64,000 bases of DNA, from NCBI GenBank assembly GCA_041686935.1, contig JAWLCW010000006.1:62001-126000 (forward strand), read 5' to 3'. Positions 1 to 8,607 of the stretch are shown piece by piece; within the stretch, counting starts at the first letter, position 1, and every line of letters starts with the position of its first letter. Made by a program: the position numbers and the translations under genes. This DNA is from Mariniphaga sp041686935 (GTDB taxonomy: Bacteria > Bacteroidota > Bacteroidia > Bacteroidales > Prolixibacteraceae). The notes beneath the pieces are model-generated. The model ran no database searches and was not told the origin of the DNA. It saw only the letters and a list, made by a program, of their open reading frames with translations.

Positions 1-1
1 G

Positions 2-157
2 GAACCGTTTGTATTATTGGAAAATGGTAAAAAAAGACTTGAATTTCATACATCAGACATGACTGGCCAATACCGGGTAATTGCTGAAGGAATCAGCGCA
101 AAAGGGAAGATTATCCATAGTTCTGCGCTGGTGAATGTTGCTGTCCCTGCCAGGTAA
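2..157 (+). CDS. C-terminal end of an unidentified, probably exported protein (partial)
   Basis: An open frame runs in from before the window and stops with TAA at 155-157, leaving 51 residues. The segment contains the motif DMTGQYRVIAEG, which resembles the last beta-rich repeat of large Bacteroidota surface proteins with macroglobulin/Ig-like (MG) domains. That is a similarity judged by eye; the protein cannot be named from its tail. It ends 35 bp before the LytTR regulator on the same strand, so the two may be cotranscribed. It does not look like the end of a histidine kinase, the partner one might expect for a LytTR regulator. Confidence 0.5.
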   Translation, partial: EPFVLLENGKKRLEFHTSDMTGQYRVIAEGISAKGKIIHSSALVNVAVPAR

Positions 158-192
158 GATTAAAATGGAGAGTAAACCCTGTAAAGGAAATT

Positions 193-939
193 ATGAAACT
201 CAAATCCATCATTGTTGACGACGAAAAGCACGGGCGGGAGAACCTGGCCGGCATTCTGAGGGAATACTGCCCGGAGGTAGAGGTGCTGGGTGAAGCAGCT
301 TCGGTGGAGGCGGCGCTGTCACTTATCCACGAGCAGCCGCCCGACCTGGTTTTTCTCGACATCGAAATGCCCCGCGCCAACGGGTTCCAATTGCTGGAGC
401 ATTTACAGGATTTCAGCTTCGAGGTGATTTTTGTTACCGCTTACGACAATTACGCCATCAAAGCCATCCGCTTCTCCGCCACCGATTACATCCTGAAACC
501 CATCAATTACAACGACCTGAAATCTGCCGTGGAAAAAGTAGCTGACCGCATCCGGGAAAAACAGGAAAACCACCGGATGAAACAACTGTACCACAACCTG
601 AACCAGCCCGGAAATCCGCGCATCGGCCTGCCCGCCGGCGACCGCATCGAATATGCCGGTGTGGACAAAATCGTCCGTTGCCAGGGAGAAGGGAATTATA
701 CTCACATTTGGTTCGAAGACGGCAAACACCTTTTGGTAGCCAAAACACTTGTGGAGTTCGAAGATTTGCTGCAGGAGTTCGGTTTCGTTCGCGCTCACAA
801 AGCGCATTTGGTCAACCTGAAACACGTGGCCGCCTTTCTGAAATCCGGCAGCCTGTTAAAACTTAAAAACGAAGAGCAAATTCCGGTGTCGCGCAGGAGA
901 AAGGAAAACGTTATAGATAAACTGAAAAAGAAATTTTGA
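193..939 (+). CDS. LytTR-family response regulator
   Basis: A 248-residue two-domain transcription factor. The N-terminal receiver domain has the acidic pair D9/D10, the phospho-acceptor D56 in VFLDIEMP and the switch lysine K102 in YILKPIN. The C-terminal part, about residues 145-245, is a LytTR DNA-binding domain (pattern GDRIEYAGVDKIVRCQGEGN, then FVRAHKAHLVNL). Family knowledge: such proteins are phosphorylated by a membrane LytS/HPK7-type kinase and bind imperfect direct repeats. No kinase lies next to it in the window. The start is supported by the purine-rich AAAGGAA seven bases or so upstream. A hairpin follows at 956-1000. Confidence 0.93.
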   Translation: MKLKSIIVDDEKHGRENLAGILREYCPEVEVLGEAASVEAALSLIHEQPPDLVFLDIEMPRANGFQLLEHLQDFSFEVIFVTAYDNYAIKAIRFSATDYILKPINYNDLKSAVEKVADRIREKQENHRMKQLYHNLNQPGNPRIGLPAGDRIEYAGVDKIVRCQGEGNYTHIWFEDGKHLLVAKTLVEFEDLLQEFGFVRAHKAHLVNLKHVAAFLKSGSLLKLKNEEQIPVSRRRKENVIDKLKKKF

Positions 940-955
940 GCAGAGATAAAATTTT

Positions 956-1000
956 ACACCGGTGCTTTTCCCATCGGGATTCCAATGGAAAGCCCGGTGT
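956..1000 (+). terminator. Imperfect hairpin after the LytTR regulator
   Basis: ACACCGG at 956-962 and the complementary CCGGTGT near 994-1000 form the base of an imperfect stem whose inner part (GCTTTTCCCAT / ATGGAAAGC) also pairs. It lies 17 bases after the stop codon. There is no long T-run after it, so it is a weak candidate terminator or 3'-end structure. Confidence 0.4.
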
Positions 1001-1026
1001 TTCGACCGATTCCTTGAAACGAAGGC

Positions 1027-1197
1027 TTTAACATTGAGCCTACTCCGAAAAGTAAAAAATGAAAAAAATGCCACTAAGACACCAAGGCACGAAACCACAC
1101 AAAATATTGAAATTTAAAGCATTATCGATTAGTGAAATTTTGTGTTTTAGTGTTTTAGTGGCAAAAATTGACTTATTGGAGTGGGCTCAACATTTAA
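1027..1197. repeat. MITE-like long imperfect palindrome
   Basis: Two arms of about 70 bases face each other around a spacer of about 25 bases. Matching blocks are TTGAGCCTACTCC (1035-1047) with GGAGTGGGCTCAA (1178-1190), and ATGCCACTAAGACACCAAGG (1068 on) with TTTTAGTGTTTTAGTGGCAA (1145-1164). It contains no credible gene. The structure looks like a non-autonomous palindromic element or a dispersed intergenic repeat; I saw no second copy in this window and no clear target-site duplication. Confidence 0.65.
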
Positions 1198-1307
1198 ATT
1201 TTAAACGCTAAAGCTTTTTTTTGCGCTTTTTGGTTCACCGGGCTGAGCCGCGGTGTAAAAATCTACTACCTGGTCGGGTTGGATAAAAAAACATTTAATA
1301 AGAACCC

Positions 1308-1342
1308 AAAAAAACACAACCCGGAAAAACTCCCGGGCTGTG
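1308..1342 (-). terminator. Rho-independent terminator of the DUF4395 gene
   Basis: On the minus strand CACAGCCCGG (1342-1333) pairs with CCGGGTTGTG (1324-1315) across an 8-base loop, with one G-T pair, and is followed directly by seven T (1314-1308). It lies about 75 bases after the stop of the minus-strand DUF4395 gene. Confidence 0.75.
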
Positions 1343-1417
1343 CAGTTTACTTTGTTTTTTAAGGTAGTTATGAACAGATTATCCCTTTGGGAAAATCCTT
1401 TGTCATGGCATTGTATT

Positions 1418-1864
1418 TTATTTATAGAGCGGTAAAACAAAATAGGTGTAAAAAATACATCCAACACAAATTCCGAATGCAAATTCAAGCGTGGCGAAAA
1501 ATACCAGAATACCAGCCACTAACATCGATGCATTGAAAAGCTGCAGCAAAAACAGTGTGGCAATTACCAGCGTCATTAAAAACCCCAGGCGTGCGGCAAA
1601 AATTTTGGGTGCCTTGTCAATAGGCTTTTTGCTCAGATGCAGCAGTTTTGCCAGGCCTGTACTTAAAAAACTCACCGGACTAATCTTTGCATTAGTGAAT
1701 GCCCGTATGAAAAAGTCGGCTAATAAAATCAGCGGGAAAAACACTGAGTTAAACACAAATCCGGCTACTACCAACAGAATAGTAAAAAAAGCGTTCAGTC
1801 TGACGAGGCGCTCGTTCACCATTTCATTGGATATGGGGCATATTAGTTGTTTCATCTTAAACAT
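1418..1864 (-). CDS. DUF4395 family membrane protein
   Basis: A 148-residue hydrophobic protein. It begins with a short polar segment containing CPIS, then has about four membrane segments (around residues 27-50, a central pair near 92-125, and the end). The C-terminal segment carries FGICVGC, a CxxC pair in or near the membrane, and the middle has the FAARLG motif; this combination is typical of DUF4395. The biochemical role is unknown; relatives are often linked to thiol-disulfide or thiosulfate chemistry, which is only suggestive here. A second Met three codons in (1855) is an equally good start. It is a lone gene with its own terminator. Confidence 0.82.
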   Translation of the reverse strand: MFKMKQLICPISNEMVNERLVRLNAFFTILLVVAGFVFNSVFFPLILLADFFIRAFTNAKISPVSFLSTGLAKLLHLSKKPIDKAPKIFAARLGFLMTLVIATLFLLQLFNASMLVAGILVFFATLEFAFGICVGCIFYTYFVLPLYK

Positions 1865-2177
1865 ATTTTACGGTTATCAATCAGTTAAAACTTCAAATTA
1901 AACACAAAAAAGTATTTTATCCGAATAAAGAGACGAAAAATGTATGGTTTCCTTACAAAAAATTAACGGGAAGGGGTTCGTTTTTAAAACTTAGTTTTAC
2001 GAGCTTATTTTCAGATTGAAAAAAAATGTCTTAATGTCAGGTAATTTAATGCTCTTTCAACCCAAAGATTTATTTAGATTGAATTTCGATTATTTTAGTA
2101 AAAAAATGCACTTTTACAGGAATTTCGGATGGTCTGGCCCACCCGGATTGGCAGCATACTCAATAAAAATTAAACCA
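1865..2177. other. 313-bp AT-rich divergent spacer
   Basis: This separates the DUF4395 gene (minus) from the sugar porter (plus) and must hold both promoters. The frame of the sugar porter is open back to a TTG at 2016, but the intervening residues do not look like a transporter N-terminus. I found no convincing riboswitch, repeat or small gene here. Confidence 0.5.
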
Positions 2178-3500
2178 ATGAACGGCAGAAATTTTTTATA
2201 CAGAAGTGCGATAGTTGCGTCACTGGCGGGTTTTTTATTTGGATTCGACACCGTGGTGATTTCCGGTGCGGAACAAAAAATTCAAACGCTCTGGGAACTG
2301 AACAGTTCTTTACACGGGTTAGCGATTAGTATGGCATTGTGGGGTACGGTACTGGGCGCGTTAACGGGCGGCTGGCCGGCACAGTTTTTTGGAAGAAAAA
2401 AAACCTTACTGTGGATTGGCGTTCTTTATCTGGCTTCGGCTTTTGGCTCGGCACTGGCGCCCGGAGTTTATTCCTTTATGATTTTCCGGTTTATCGGCGG
2501 CGTGGGAGTGGGCATTTCAACAGTTGCAGCGCCCATGTTTATTTCTGAAATTGCGCCGCCGGCCATGCGTGGCCGACTAACCGGAATGTTTCAGTTTAAT
2601 ATTGTATTTGGAATTTTGGTGGCTTATCTGTCCAACTCGCTGCTGGGCGGAATTGGGGAAAATGCCTGGCGCTGGATGCTGGGCGTGGAAGCAATTCCGG
2701 CACTGCTGTTTACCATGTTCTGTTTCGGACTGCCTGAAAGTCCGCGGTGGCTGATTGTACAGAATAAAAACCGCAAGGCCGGGCTGGCAGTTTTGAAAAG
2801 GGTAAATCCCGGTTTTTCAGAAAAAGAACTGGATTCCCTGGTGCAGGAAATCGAAAACTCCGGTAACCAGCAAAACAAAACCAATAAATTCTTTACGCGA
2901 AAATTGCTGAAACCAGCTTTCCTGGCCATTTTCATTGCTTTTTTCAACCAGCTTTCGGGCATTAATGCCGTGCTCTATTTTGCGCCGCGCATTTTTGAAA
3001 TGACCGGACTGGAATCACAAACAGCGTTGCTGCAATCGGTGGGTATTGGCATCACCAACCTGATTTTCACTTTCGTTGGTTTGTGGCTGATTGACCGGCT
3101 GGGACGCCGGAAATTACTCTACATTGGCTCATTTGGGTACATTGCGTCACTGGGACTTACCTCGTGGGCTTTTGCCTCGGGAAACCCGGGCATTGTACCG
3201 GTGTGTATTTTCGCATTTATTGCGGCTCATGCCATTGGTCAGGGAGCCGTTATCTGGGTTTTTATAAGCGAAATTTTTCCAAACCGGCAGCGGGCTTTCG
3301 GACAGTCGCTCGGAAGTTTTACCCACTGGTTTTTTGCCGCAGCGCTCACACTGGTTTTTCCGCTGATGGCCGAAGCATGGGCTCCCCAATTTATTTTTGG
3401 CCTGTTTTGCTTTATGATGATACTGCAACTGGTTTGGGTCCGGTTTTTTGTACCGGAAACCAAAGGTGCATCATTGGAGGAACTGGAAAAGGAGCTGTAG
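2178..3500 (+). CDS. Sugar porter family MFS transporter
   Basis: A 440-residue, 12-helix major facilitator of the sugar porter family (XylE/AraE/GalP-like), expected to import a monosaccharide by proton symport in the inner membrane. Visible signatures are the first helix with GFLFGFDTVVISG, the loop motif FGRKK after helix 2, RFIGGVGVGIST, PESPRWL before the central loop, LIDRLGRRKLL after helix 8 and PETKG at the C-terminus. I chose ATG 2178 because it places about 14 residues before helix 1, as in relatives; the frame extends to a TTG at 2016 but that stretch is not transporter-like. The gene ends 9 bp before the convergent der gene. Confidence 0.93.
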   Translation: MNGRNFLYRSAIVASLAGFLFGFDTVVISGAEQKIQTLWELNSSLHGLAISMALWGTVLGALTGGWPAQFFGRKKTLLWIGVLYLASAFGSALAPGVYSFMIFRFIGGVGVGISTVAAPMFISEIAPPAMRGRLTGMFQFNIVFGILVAYLSNSLLGGIGENAWRWMLGVEAIPALLFTMFCFGLPESPRWLIVQNKNRKAGLAVLKRVNPGFSEKELDSLVQEIENSGNQQNKTNKFFTRKLLKPAFLAIFIAFFNQLSGINAVLYFAPRIFEMTGLESQTALLQSVGIGITNLIFTFVGLWLIDRLGRRKLLYIGSFGYIASLGLTSWAFASGNPGIVPVCIFAFIAAHAIGQGAVIWVFISEIFPNRQRAFGQSLGSFTHWFFAAALTLVFPLMAEAWAPQFIFGLFCFMMILQLVWVRFFVPETKGASLEELEKEL

Positions 3501-3509
3501 AAACCAGCT

Positions 3510-4817
3510 TTACTTCTGCCTGAAATACACCTGTATTGGCACTCCTTTAAAATCGAAATTTGCGCGAATCTGGTTTTCGATATAACGTCGATATGGTTCC
3601 TTAATGTATTGCGGCAGATTGGCAAACAGCGCAAAAGCCGGTGTTGGCGATGGCAACTGGGTAACGTATTTTATCTTGATGAATTTCCCTTTTACCGATG
3701 GAGGCGGGTATTTTTCAACGGCCTCTAACAATACCTCATTCAGTTTCGATGTTTTAATTCGTCTTTTGCGGTTTTCATTCACTTTCATGGCTATTTCAAG
3801 TGCTTTGTGCACCCGTTGTTTGGTAATGGCCGAAATAAACAGGATGGGCACATCCACAAAAGGCGCAATGCGTTCGCGGATATCTTCTTCCACTTTTCGG
3901 GTGGAATGGCCATCTTTTTCAATTAAATCCCATTTGTTTACTAAAATAACCACACCCTTTTTATTGCGTACAATCAGGTTGAATATGTTCATGTCCTGCG
4001 CTTCCAAACCCCGTGTGGCATCTATAAGCAGCAGGCAAACATCTGAACTTTCGATAGTGCGAACCGAGCGTAAAACCGAATAAAACTCAATGTCGTCGTG
4101 CACTTTTCCCTTCTTGCGTAGTCCCGCAGTGTCGATGATGATGAAGTCGTGCCCGAATTTGTTGTACCGGGTGTGAATGGAATCGCGGGTAGTGCCTGCC
4201 ACATCGGTAACAATGTAACGTTCTTCACCCAGCAGGGTGTTTATGAATGAAGATTTGCCCACATTGGGGCGGCCAACCACCGACAAATAAGGCAGTTCGT
4301 GTTCTTCATCGTTATCGCCGGTTTCGCCAAAAGTTGTTATCACCTGGTCGAGCAGATCGCCGGTTCCGCTTCCGGTCATGGACGAAATGCAGAAAATTTC
4401 GCCCAGTCCCAGACCGTAAAACTCCTGAGCATCGGCAATGCGCTGGTTGTTATCTACTTTGTTTACGGCAACCACAATTTTTTTTCTGCTTTTCCGGAGG
4501 ATTGCGGCAATCGCATCGTCGAGGTCGGTAATTCCTGATTCCACATCCACCACAAACAAAATCACATCAGCTTCGTCAATGGCCAGATGCACCTGTTTGT
4601 TGATTTCAGCCTCAAATACGTCATCGGAATTGACGACATACCCACCGGTATCAATCACCGAAAATACTTTCCCGTTCCACTCCGCTTTTCCGTAATTTCG
4701 GTCGCGGGTAACTCCCGATACCTCGTCCACAATGGCTTCACGCGATTCGATAAGCCGGTTAAACAAGGTTGATTTGCCCACATTGGGGCGTCCAACTATA
4801 GCTAATATTCTGCTCAT
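3510..4817 (-). CDS. der: Ribosome biogenesis GTPase Der (EngA)
   Basis: A 435-residue double GTPase for maturation of the 50S subunit. Two complete G domains are seen: the first has the P-loop GRPNVGKS at 9-16, DTGG near 56-59 and NKVD near 119-122; the second has GRPNVGKS at 182-189, DTAGLRKKG and NKWD. The C-terminal 85 residues form the KH-like domain unique to Der. Length fits the family. It lies downstream of era on the same strand, separated by 223 bp holding two palindromic repeats, and converges on the sugar porter. Confidence 0.97.
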   Translation of the reverse strand: MSRILAIVGRPNVGKSTLFNRLIESREAIVDEVSGVTRDRNYGKAEWNGKVFSVIDTGGYVVNSDDVFEAEINKQVHLAIDEADVILFVVDVESGITDLDDAIAAILRKSRKKIVVAVNKVDNNQRIADAQEFYGLGLGEIFCISSMTGSGTGDLLDQVITTFGETGDNDEEHELPYLSVVGRPNVGKSSFINTLLGEERYIVTDVAGTTRDSIHTRYNKFGHDFIIIDTAGLRKKGKVHDDIEFYSVLRSVRTIESSDVCLLLIDATRGLEAQDMNIFNLIVRNKKGVVILVNKWDLIEKDGHSTRKVEEDIRERIAPFVDVPILFISAITKQRVHKALEIAMKVNENRKRRIKTSKLNEVLLEAVEKYPPPSVKGKFIKIKYVTQLPSPTPAFALFANLPQYIKEPYRRYIENQIRANFDFKGVPIQVYFRQK

Positions 4818-4821
4818 TCTT

Positions 4822-4856
4822 TAAGCCCCCTTCTTATTCCCCCAAAGGGGGAAAGT
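4822..4856. repeat. C/G-rich palindromic intergenic repeat (copy 1)
   Basis: TTCCCCC-AAA-GGGGGAA at 4837-4853 is a perfect hairpin, preceded by a C-rich tract. Read on the minus strand it is a hairpin followed by a G-rich tail, the same design as the elements at 5005-5038, 13781-13810 and 13874-13904. Confidence 0.7.
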
Positions 4857-5004
4857 TGTGAAAAACAAATATTCCTTTTTCTAAATTTTTTATCATTCTG
4901 CTTTTAGCAAATTATTGCAACTGGTTCACAAATTTTTCTTTTCCAATTTCTATTTAATACTTCCCCTTTTCTTCCTTCATTAATGTATATGCGATATTTT
5001 CTTA

Positions 5005-5038
5005 AATCTCCCCTCCTTAGGAGGGGCTGGGGGAGGCC
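5005..5038. repeat. C/G-rich palindromic intergenic repeat (copy 2)
   Basis: CCCCTCC (5010-5016), TTA, GGAGGGG (5020-5026), then CTGGGGGAGG. It sits directly against the 3' end of era and is almost identical in layout to the copy at 13874-13904. Confidence 0.7.
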
Positions 5039-5040
5039 AT

Positions 5041-5925
5041 TTAATAAGCTTCGTAGCCGAAATTCTTCAACTGCTTTTCTTTTTCACGCCAGTCTTTGGC
5101 CACCTTCACAAAAAGCTCCAGAAAAATTTTCTTTCCGAAAAACTCCTCGGCGTCCTTTCGGGCTTCGCTTCCCACTTTTTTCAGCATTTTTCCGGCTTTG
5201 CCAATAATAATTCCCTTTTGTGTTTCGCGCGCTACGTAAATTACCGCCCGCACCTCAATTAAACCGCCTTTGGTTTTGAAATCTTCCACCTCAACCTCAA
5301 CGGAGTAGGGAACTTCTTTTTGATAATTCAGCAATATTTTTTCGCGAATAATTTCCTGCATAAAAAACCGCTCGTTGCGGTCGGTCAGCGCGCCTTTATC
5401 AAAGAAAGGCGGACTTTCGGGCAAAAGTTCCAGAATGCGATCGAAAACCGGTTCGATGTTAAATTTTTCTTTGGCCGAAACAGGATATACATTGGCGCCG
5501 GGGAACACTTCGCTCCAGTAATCGAACAGCCGGGTTACTTCCTCCTGGTTCGATAAATCAATTTTATTGATGAGTACAATCACGGGCACATTTGATTTAC
5601 GGATTCGTTCGATATAGTCGGGATTTTTGCCCGGTTTTTCCACCACATCGGTCACAAACAGAATCACATCGGCATCGGTGAGCGCCGAGTCCACAAAATT
5701 CATCATCTTCTCCTGTAGCTTGTACCCCGGTTTTAAAATTCCCGGCGTATCCGAATAAACCACCTGAAAATCTTCACTGTTTACAATGCCTTTAATTCGG
5801 TGACGTGTTGTCTGCATTTTTTCGGTAATAATCGACAACTTTTCGCCCACCAGGGCATTCATTACGGTTGATTTCCCCACATTGGGATTTCCCAAAATAT
5901 TCACAAAACCTGCTTTATGCGCCAT
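5041..5925 (-). CDS. era: GTPase Era
   Basis: A 294-residue GTPase that binds 16S rRNA and assists 30S assembly. The N-terminal G domain has GNPNVGKS at 12-19, the switch region TTRHRI, DTPG near 59-62 and NKID near 119-122. The C-terminal KH domain has the GKAGKMLKKVG loop typical of Era (IIGKxGxxLKxIG in relatives). It starts at ATG 5925, with a perfect TAnnTTTG element (TATCTTTG on the minus strand, 5961-5954) 29 bases upstream. The gene is upstream of der in the same orientation. Confidence 0.97.
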   Translation of the reverse strand: MAHKAGFVNILGNPNVGKSTVMNALVGEKLSIITEKMQTTRHRIKGIVNSEDFQVVYSDTPGILKPGYKLQEKMMNFVDSALTDADVILFVTDVVEKPGKNPDYIERIRKSNVPVIVLINKIDLSNQEEVTRLFDYWSEVFPGANVYPVSAKEKFNIEPVFDRILELLPESPPFFDKGALTDRNERFFMQEIIREKILLNYQKEVPYSVEVEVEDFKTKGGLIEVRAVIYVARETQKGIIIGKAGKMLKKVGSEARKDAEEFFGKKIFLELFVKVAKDWREKEKQLKNFGYEAY

Positions 5926-5953
5926 AATTAATTCAAATAGCTAAAAATCAGCG

Positions 5954-5961
5954 CAAAGATA
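5954..5961 (-). promoter_or_regulatory. -7 promoter element of era
   Basis: On the minus strand this reads TATCTTTG, an exact match to the Bacteroidota -7 consensus TAnnTTTG. No clear TTG -33 box at the usual 19-bp spacing is seen. Confidence 0.5.
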
Positions 5962-6141
5962 ATTGATTTGATTTACCGGGACAGATTTTATTCTTCCATT
6001 TTACATTAACTGATTGTTATTTTGCCCCTAATCTCCTGTTAAAAGATTTTAAAAAACCCCTGTCGATCCGGATTATCATTGTTCATCACGTCATTTTTTC
6101 GTATTTTCAGGGAAAAACCATTATTGTTCAAAAATATTATT

Positions 6142-8334
6142 ATGAAAAATATACGTCTTGATAAAATCGCAATTAACGTTCATGCACGCAGAATTCTGTT
6201 AACCATTTTGGAGGAAAATCCGATTTTGGAAAAAATTCTCCGGAAATCCTCTTCCGAAACCGAAGCCATGGACGCAATAAAAGAGTGGATTCTGCCCAAG
6301 CTGAAAAAAAATCCGGCAGCGGAAGCTTTTTACCTTAAAAAGGAACACAGCCATGAATTGTTTCAGCAACTGAACTGGGAAGATTTTGCGGCCATCCGTT
6401 TGCTCGATTACATTAAACATGCCGGCGAAGCGTACCCCGACCAGAACATTCACGGTGAAATGGCCGTAACCAATCCGATAAAAATGATGTGGCTGGCCAC
6501 CAACCGGGGAATTGGCGGCGCCAAGCCCGACTTTTTCCTCGACATGCTGCAACTTTTCAGGCAACTGAACGGAAAATTAAAACCGGAAATTCCTTCGCGG
6601 GAACATGTAGAAGAATGGATGGAACGCTACCCTGCCGGTATTGAACCCAAAATTGCCGAATTGCGCCGGGAAAATCGGGAACGGATAATCCGGATTTTAA
6701 TTGAAAAATTGAATACCGGAGAAATTAAAAGCAACCGGTATTCTTTTGAAACCGGAATGACACAAGCAGAAAAAGTGATAAAAATGAACGAGTGGTGGAA
6801 CGAAAGCAGGTTTCACCTGAATTTTGCAGTGCGGTCGCCCGAAATGCTGAACGAACTGTTGGATTACTCACTCGACCCCGACACCATGGACATTTTGTAT
6901 GCTGCCGAAGAAAAAGGCATTCCGTTTTTTGTTAATCCGTATTACCTTTCGCTGCTGAATGTGCAAACGCCCGGTTTTGCTGTGGGAGGCGATTTGGCCA
7001 TTCGCTGCTACATTGTTTACAGCAAGCAGTTGGTAGAAGAGTTTGGCGAAATTCAGGCCTGGGAAAAAGAGGACAAGGTGCAGCCCGGAAAACCAAATGC
7101 AGCGGGATGGATTCTGCCATCTTACAACATTCACCGGCGCTATCCTGAAGTAGCCATTTTTATACCCGACACGGTTGGGCGGGCGTGTGGCGGGCTTTGT
7201 GCAAGCTGCCAGCGTATGTACGATTTCCAGAGCGGGCGGTACAATTTCGATCTTCAAAAACTCAGACCCGCTGAAAGCTGGAACGAAAGATTACCCAAAT
7301 TACTTGAATATTTTAAAGATGATGCTCAGTTGCGCGACATTCTGCTCACCGGAGGCGATGCGCTGATGAGTTCAGACAAAAGTTTGAAAAATATTCTGGA
7401 TGAAATTTACAAAATGGCCCTTCAAAAACAGGTAGAAAATAAAAAACGGCCCGAACATGAGAAATATGCAGAAATTCTGAGAGTGCGTATCGGAACGCGG
7501 CTGCCGGCATACTTACCCATGCGAATAACTCCGGAGCTGGCAGAAATACTGGCCGAATTTAAGGAAAAAGCTTCAGCCATTGGGGTGAAACAGTTTGTAA
7601 TTCAAACTCATTTTGAGTCGCCAATGGAAATCACTCCCGAAGCTAAACAAGCAGTTCAGCTTCTGCTGAATGCGGGCTGGGCTGTTGCCAACCAACTGGT
7701 TTTTACAGCGCCGGCCTCACGCCGCGGACACACAGCCAAACTGCGTAAAGTTTTGAATGACATCGGCATTCTCACCTATTACACGTTCACCGTAAAAGGT
7801 TTCAAGGAAAACAGCGCCAACTTTACACCAAACGCCCGTGCAGTGCAGGAAGAACTGGAAGAAAAATACCTGGGACGCCTGCCCGATGAAGAAATGGGCG
7901 ATTTGCAGGAATTAATGCATGATGCCGAAAACCTGGTGGAAAATGTGGAGGCTATCCGCGAAAAAAATGATTTGCCGTTCCTGGCAACCGACCGGAATAT
8001 TCTGAACCTGCCCGGCGTAGGAAAAAGCCTTACGTTCAGAACTATTGGAATAACCCGTTATGGAAGAAGAATTTTACAGTTTGACCACGATCGTACCCGG
8101 AACCACAGTCCGATAATTGACGAAATGGGCAAAATCATTATCATTGAATCGAAATCAATTACGGAATACCTGCGGCAACTGGAAGACATGGGTGAAAACC
8201 GCGATGAATACGAAGGTGTTTTTGGTTATTCGCTGGGAGAAACCGAACCGCGCATGCCCATGTATGAATATCCGGAATACGATTTTGACGTGACAGAGGA
8301 AATGACACACCTGGAGTTGGGCGTGGAGGCATAA
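6142..8334 (+). CDS. KamA family radical SAM protein (lysine 2,3-aminomutase-like, long form)
   Basis: A 730-residue protein built around a lysine-aminomutase-like radical SAM core. The iron-sulfur motif CGGLCASC places cysteines at 349, 353 and 356, followed by LLTGGDAL near 401-408, which fits the SAM-binding GGD motif. A glycine-rich loop NLPGVGKS near 622-629 has the lysine (K628) expected to hold PLP. The N-terminal 330 residues are an extra domain that classical 415-residue lysine aminomutases lack, and the C-terminal zinc cysteines of those enzymes are absent. Substrate is therefore unknown; beta-amino-acid formation is the family-based guess. ATG 6142 is preferred over a Met 21 codons upstream, since homology-like sequence begins there. 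Confidence 0.85.
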   Translation: MKNIRLDKIAINVHARRILLTILEENPILEKILRKSSSETEAMDAIKEWILPKLKKNPAAEAFYLKKEHSHELFQQLNWEDFAAIRLLDYIKHAGEAYPDQNIHGEMAVTNPIKMMWLATNRGIGGAKPDFFLDMLQLFRQLNGKLKPEIPSREHVEEWMERYPAGIEPKIAELRRENRERIIRILIEKLNTGEIKSNRYSFETGMTQAEKVIKMNEWWNESRFHLNFAVRSPEMLNELLDYSLDPDTMDILYAAEEKGIPFFVNPYYLSLLNVQTPGFAVGGDLAIRCYIVYSKQLVEEFGEIQAWEKEDKVQPGKPNAAGWILPSYNIHRRYPEVAIFIPDTVGRACGGLCASCQRMYDFQSGRYNFDLQKLRPAESWNERLPKLLEYFKDDAQLRDILLTGGDALMSSDKSLKNILDEIYKMALQKQVENKKRPEHEKYAEILRVRIGTRLPAYLPMRITPELAEILAEFKEKASAIGVKQFVIQTHFESPMEITPEAKQAVQLLLNAGWAVANQLVFTAPASRRGHTAKLRKVLNDIGILTYYTFTVKGFKENSANFTPNARAVQEELEEKYLGRLPDEEMGDLQELMHDAENLVENVEAIREKNDLPFLATDRNILNLPGVGKSLTFRTIGITRYGRRILQFDHDRTRNHSPIIDEMGKIIIIESKSITEYLRQLEDMGENRDEYEGVFGYSLGETEPRMPMYEYPEYDFDVTEEMTHLELGVEA

Positions 8335-8342
8335 GAATAATA

Positions 8343-8600
8343 AAACACTTTTATTCTTCAACCACCCTCATCCGGCCTACCTTAACCCTGGCCGAATGAC
8401 CCCCCGTCCGACCGTGTCAGCCGGGCGGGCCTCCTAAAAAAATCAGAAGGGAAACTTCGCAGTCGGAATTTTCTATTCGTTTCAAATTATTATACTTGCC
8501 TGATTAGTTTTAGCACGAATTTCTCCTCCCGGAGAGGAGCCTGTCCGGCTGCACAGACAGACGGGGAGTACTCCCGATTTATCGGGAGGAAGGTGGTTTC
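8343..8600. repeat. Palindromic intergenic repeat cluster
   Basis: This convergent spacer holds at least three hairpins: a C-rich structure around 8381-8436, CTCCTC/GAGGAG near 8523-8539, and the perfect CTCCCGAT-TT-ATCGGGAG at 8571-8588. The two outer blocks (starting ACCACCCTC on the plus strand and ACCACCTTC on the minus strand) face each other. Such modules are common between Bacteroidota genes and may also end transcription from both sides. No gene is visible. Confidence 0.55.
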
Positions 8601-8607
8601 TTTTTCT

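Noticed and set aside
403..825. Minus-strand frame of 140 codons inside the LytTR regulator
   Set aside because: It lies antisense to a clear response regulator; its length follows from the codon bias of the plus-strand gene.
1072..1164. Possible CRISPR-like repeat in CCACTAAGACACCAAGG sequence
   Set aside because: There are just two copies, inverted and imperfect, with no regular spacers and no cas genes.
1201..1488. Minus-strand open frame of 95 codons after the long palindrome
   Set aside because: It overlaps the 3' end of the DUF4395 gene in another frame, contains the terminator of that gene, and the peptide shows no domain-like pattern.
2016..2177. Longer start of the sugar porter at a TTG
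   Set aside because: The extra 54 residues are not similar to transporter N-termini and ATG 2178 gives the usual distance to the first helix.
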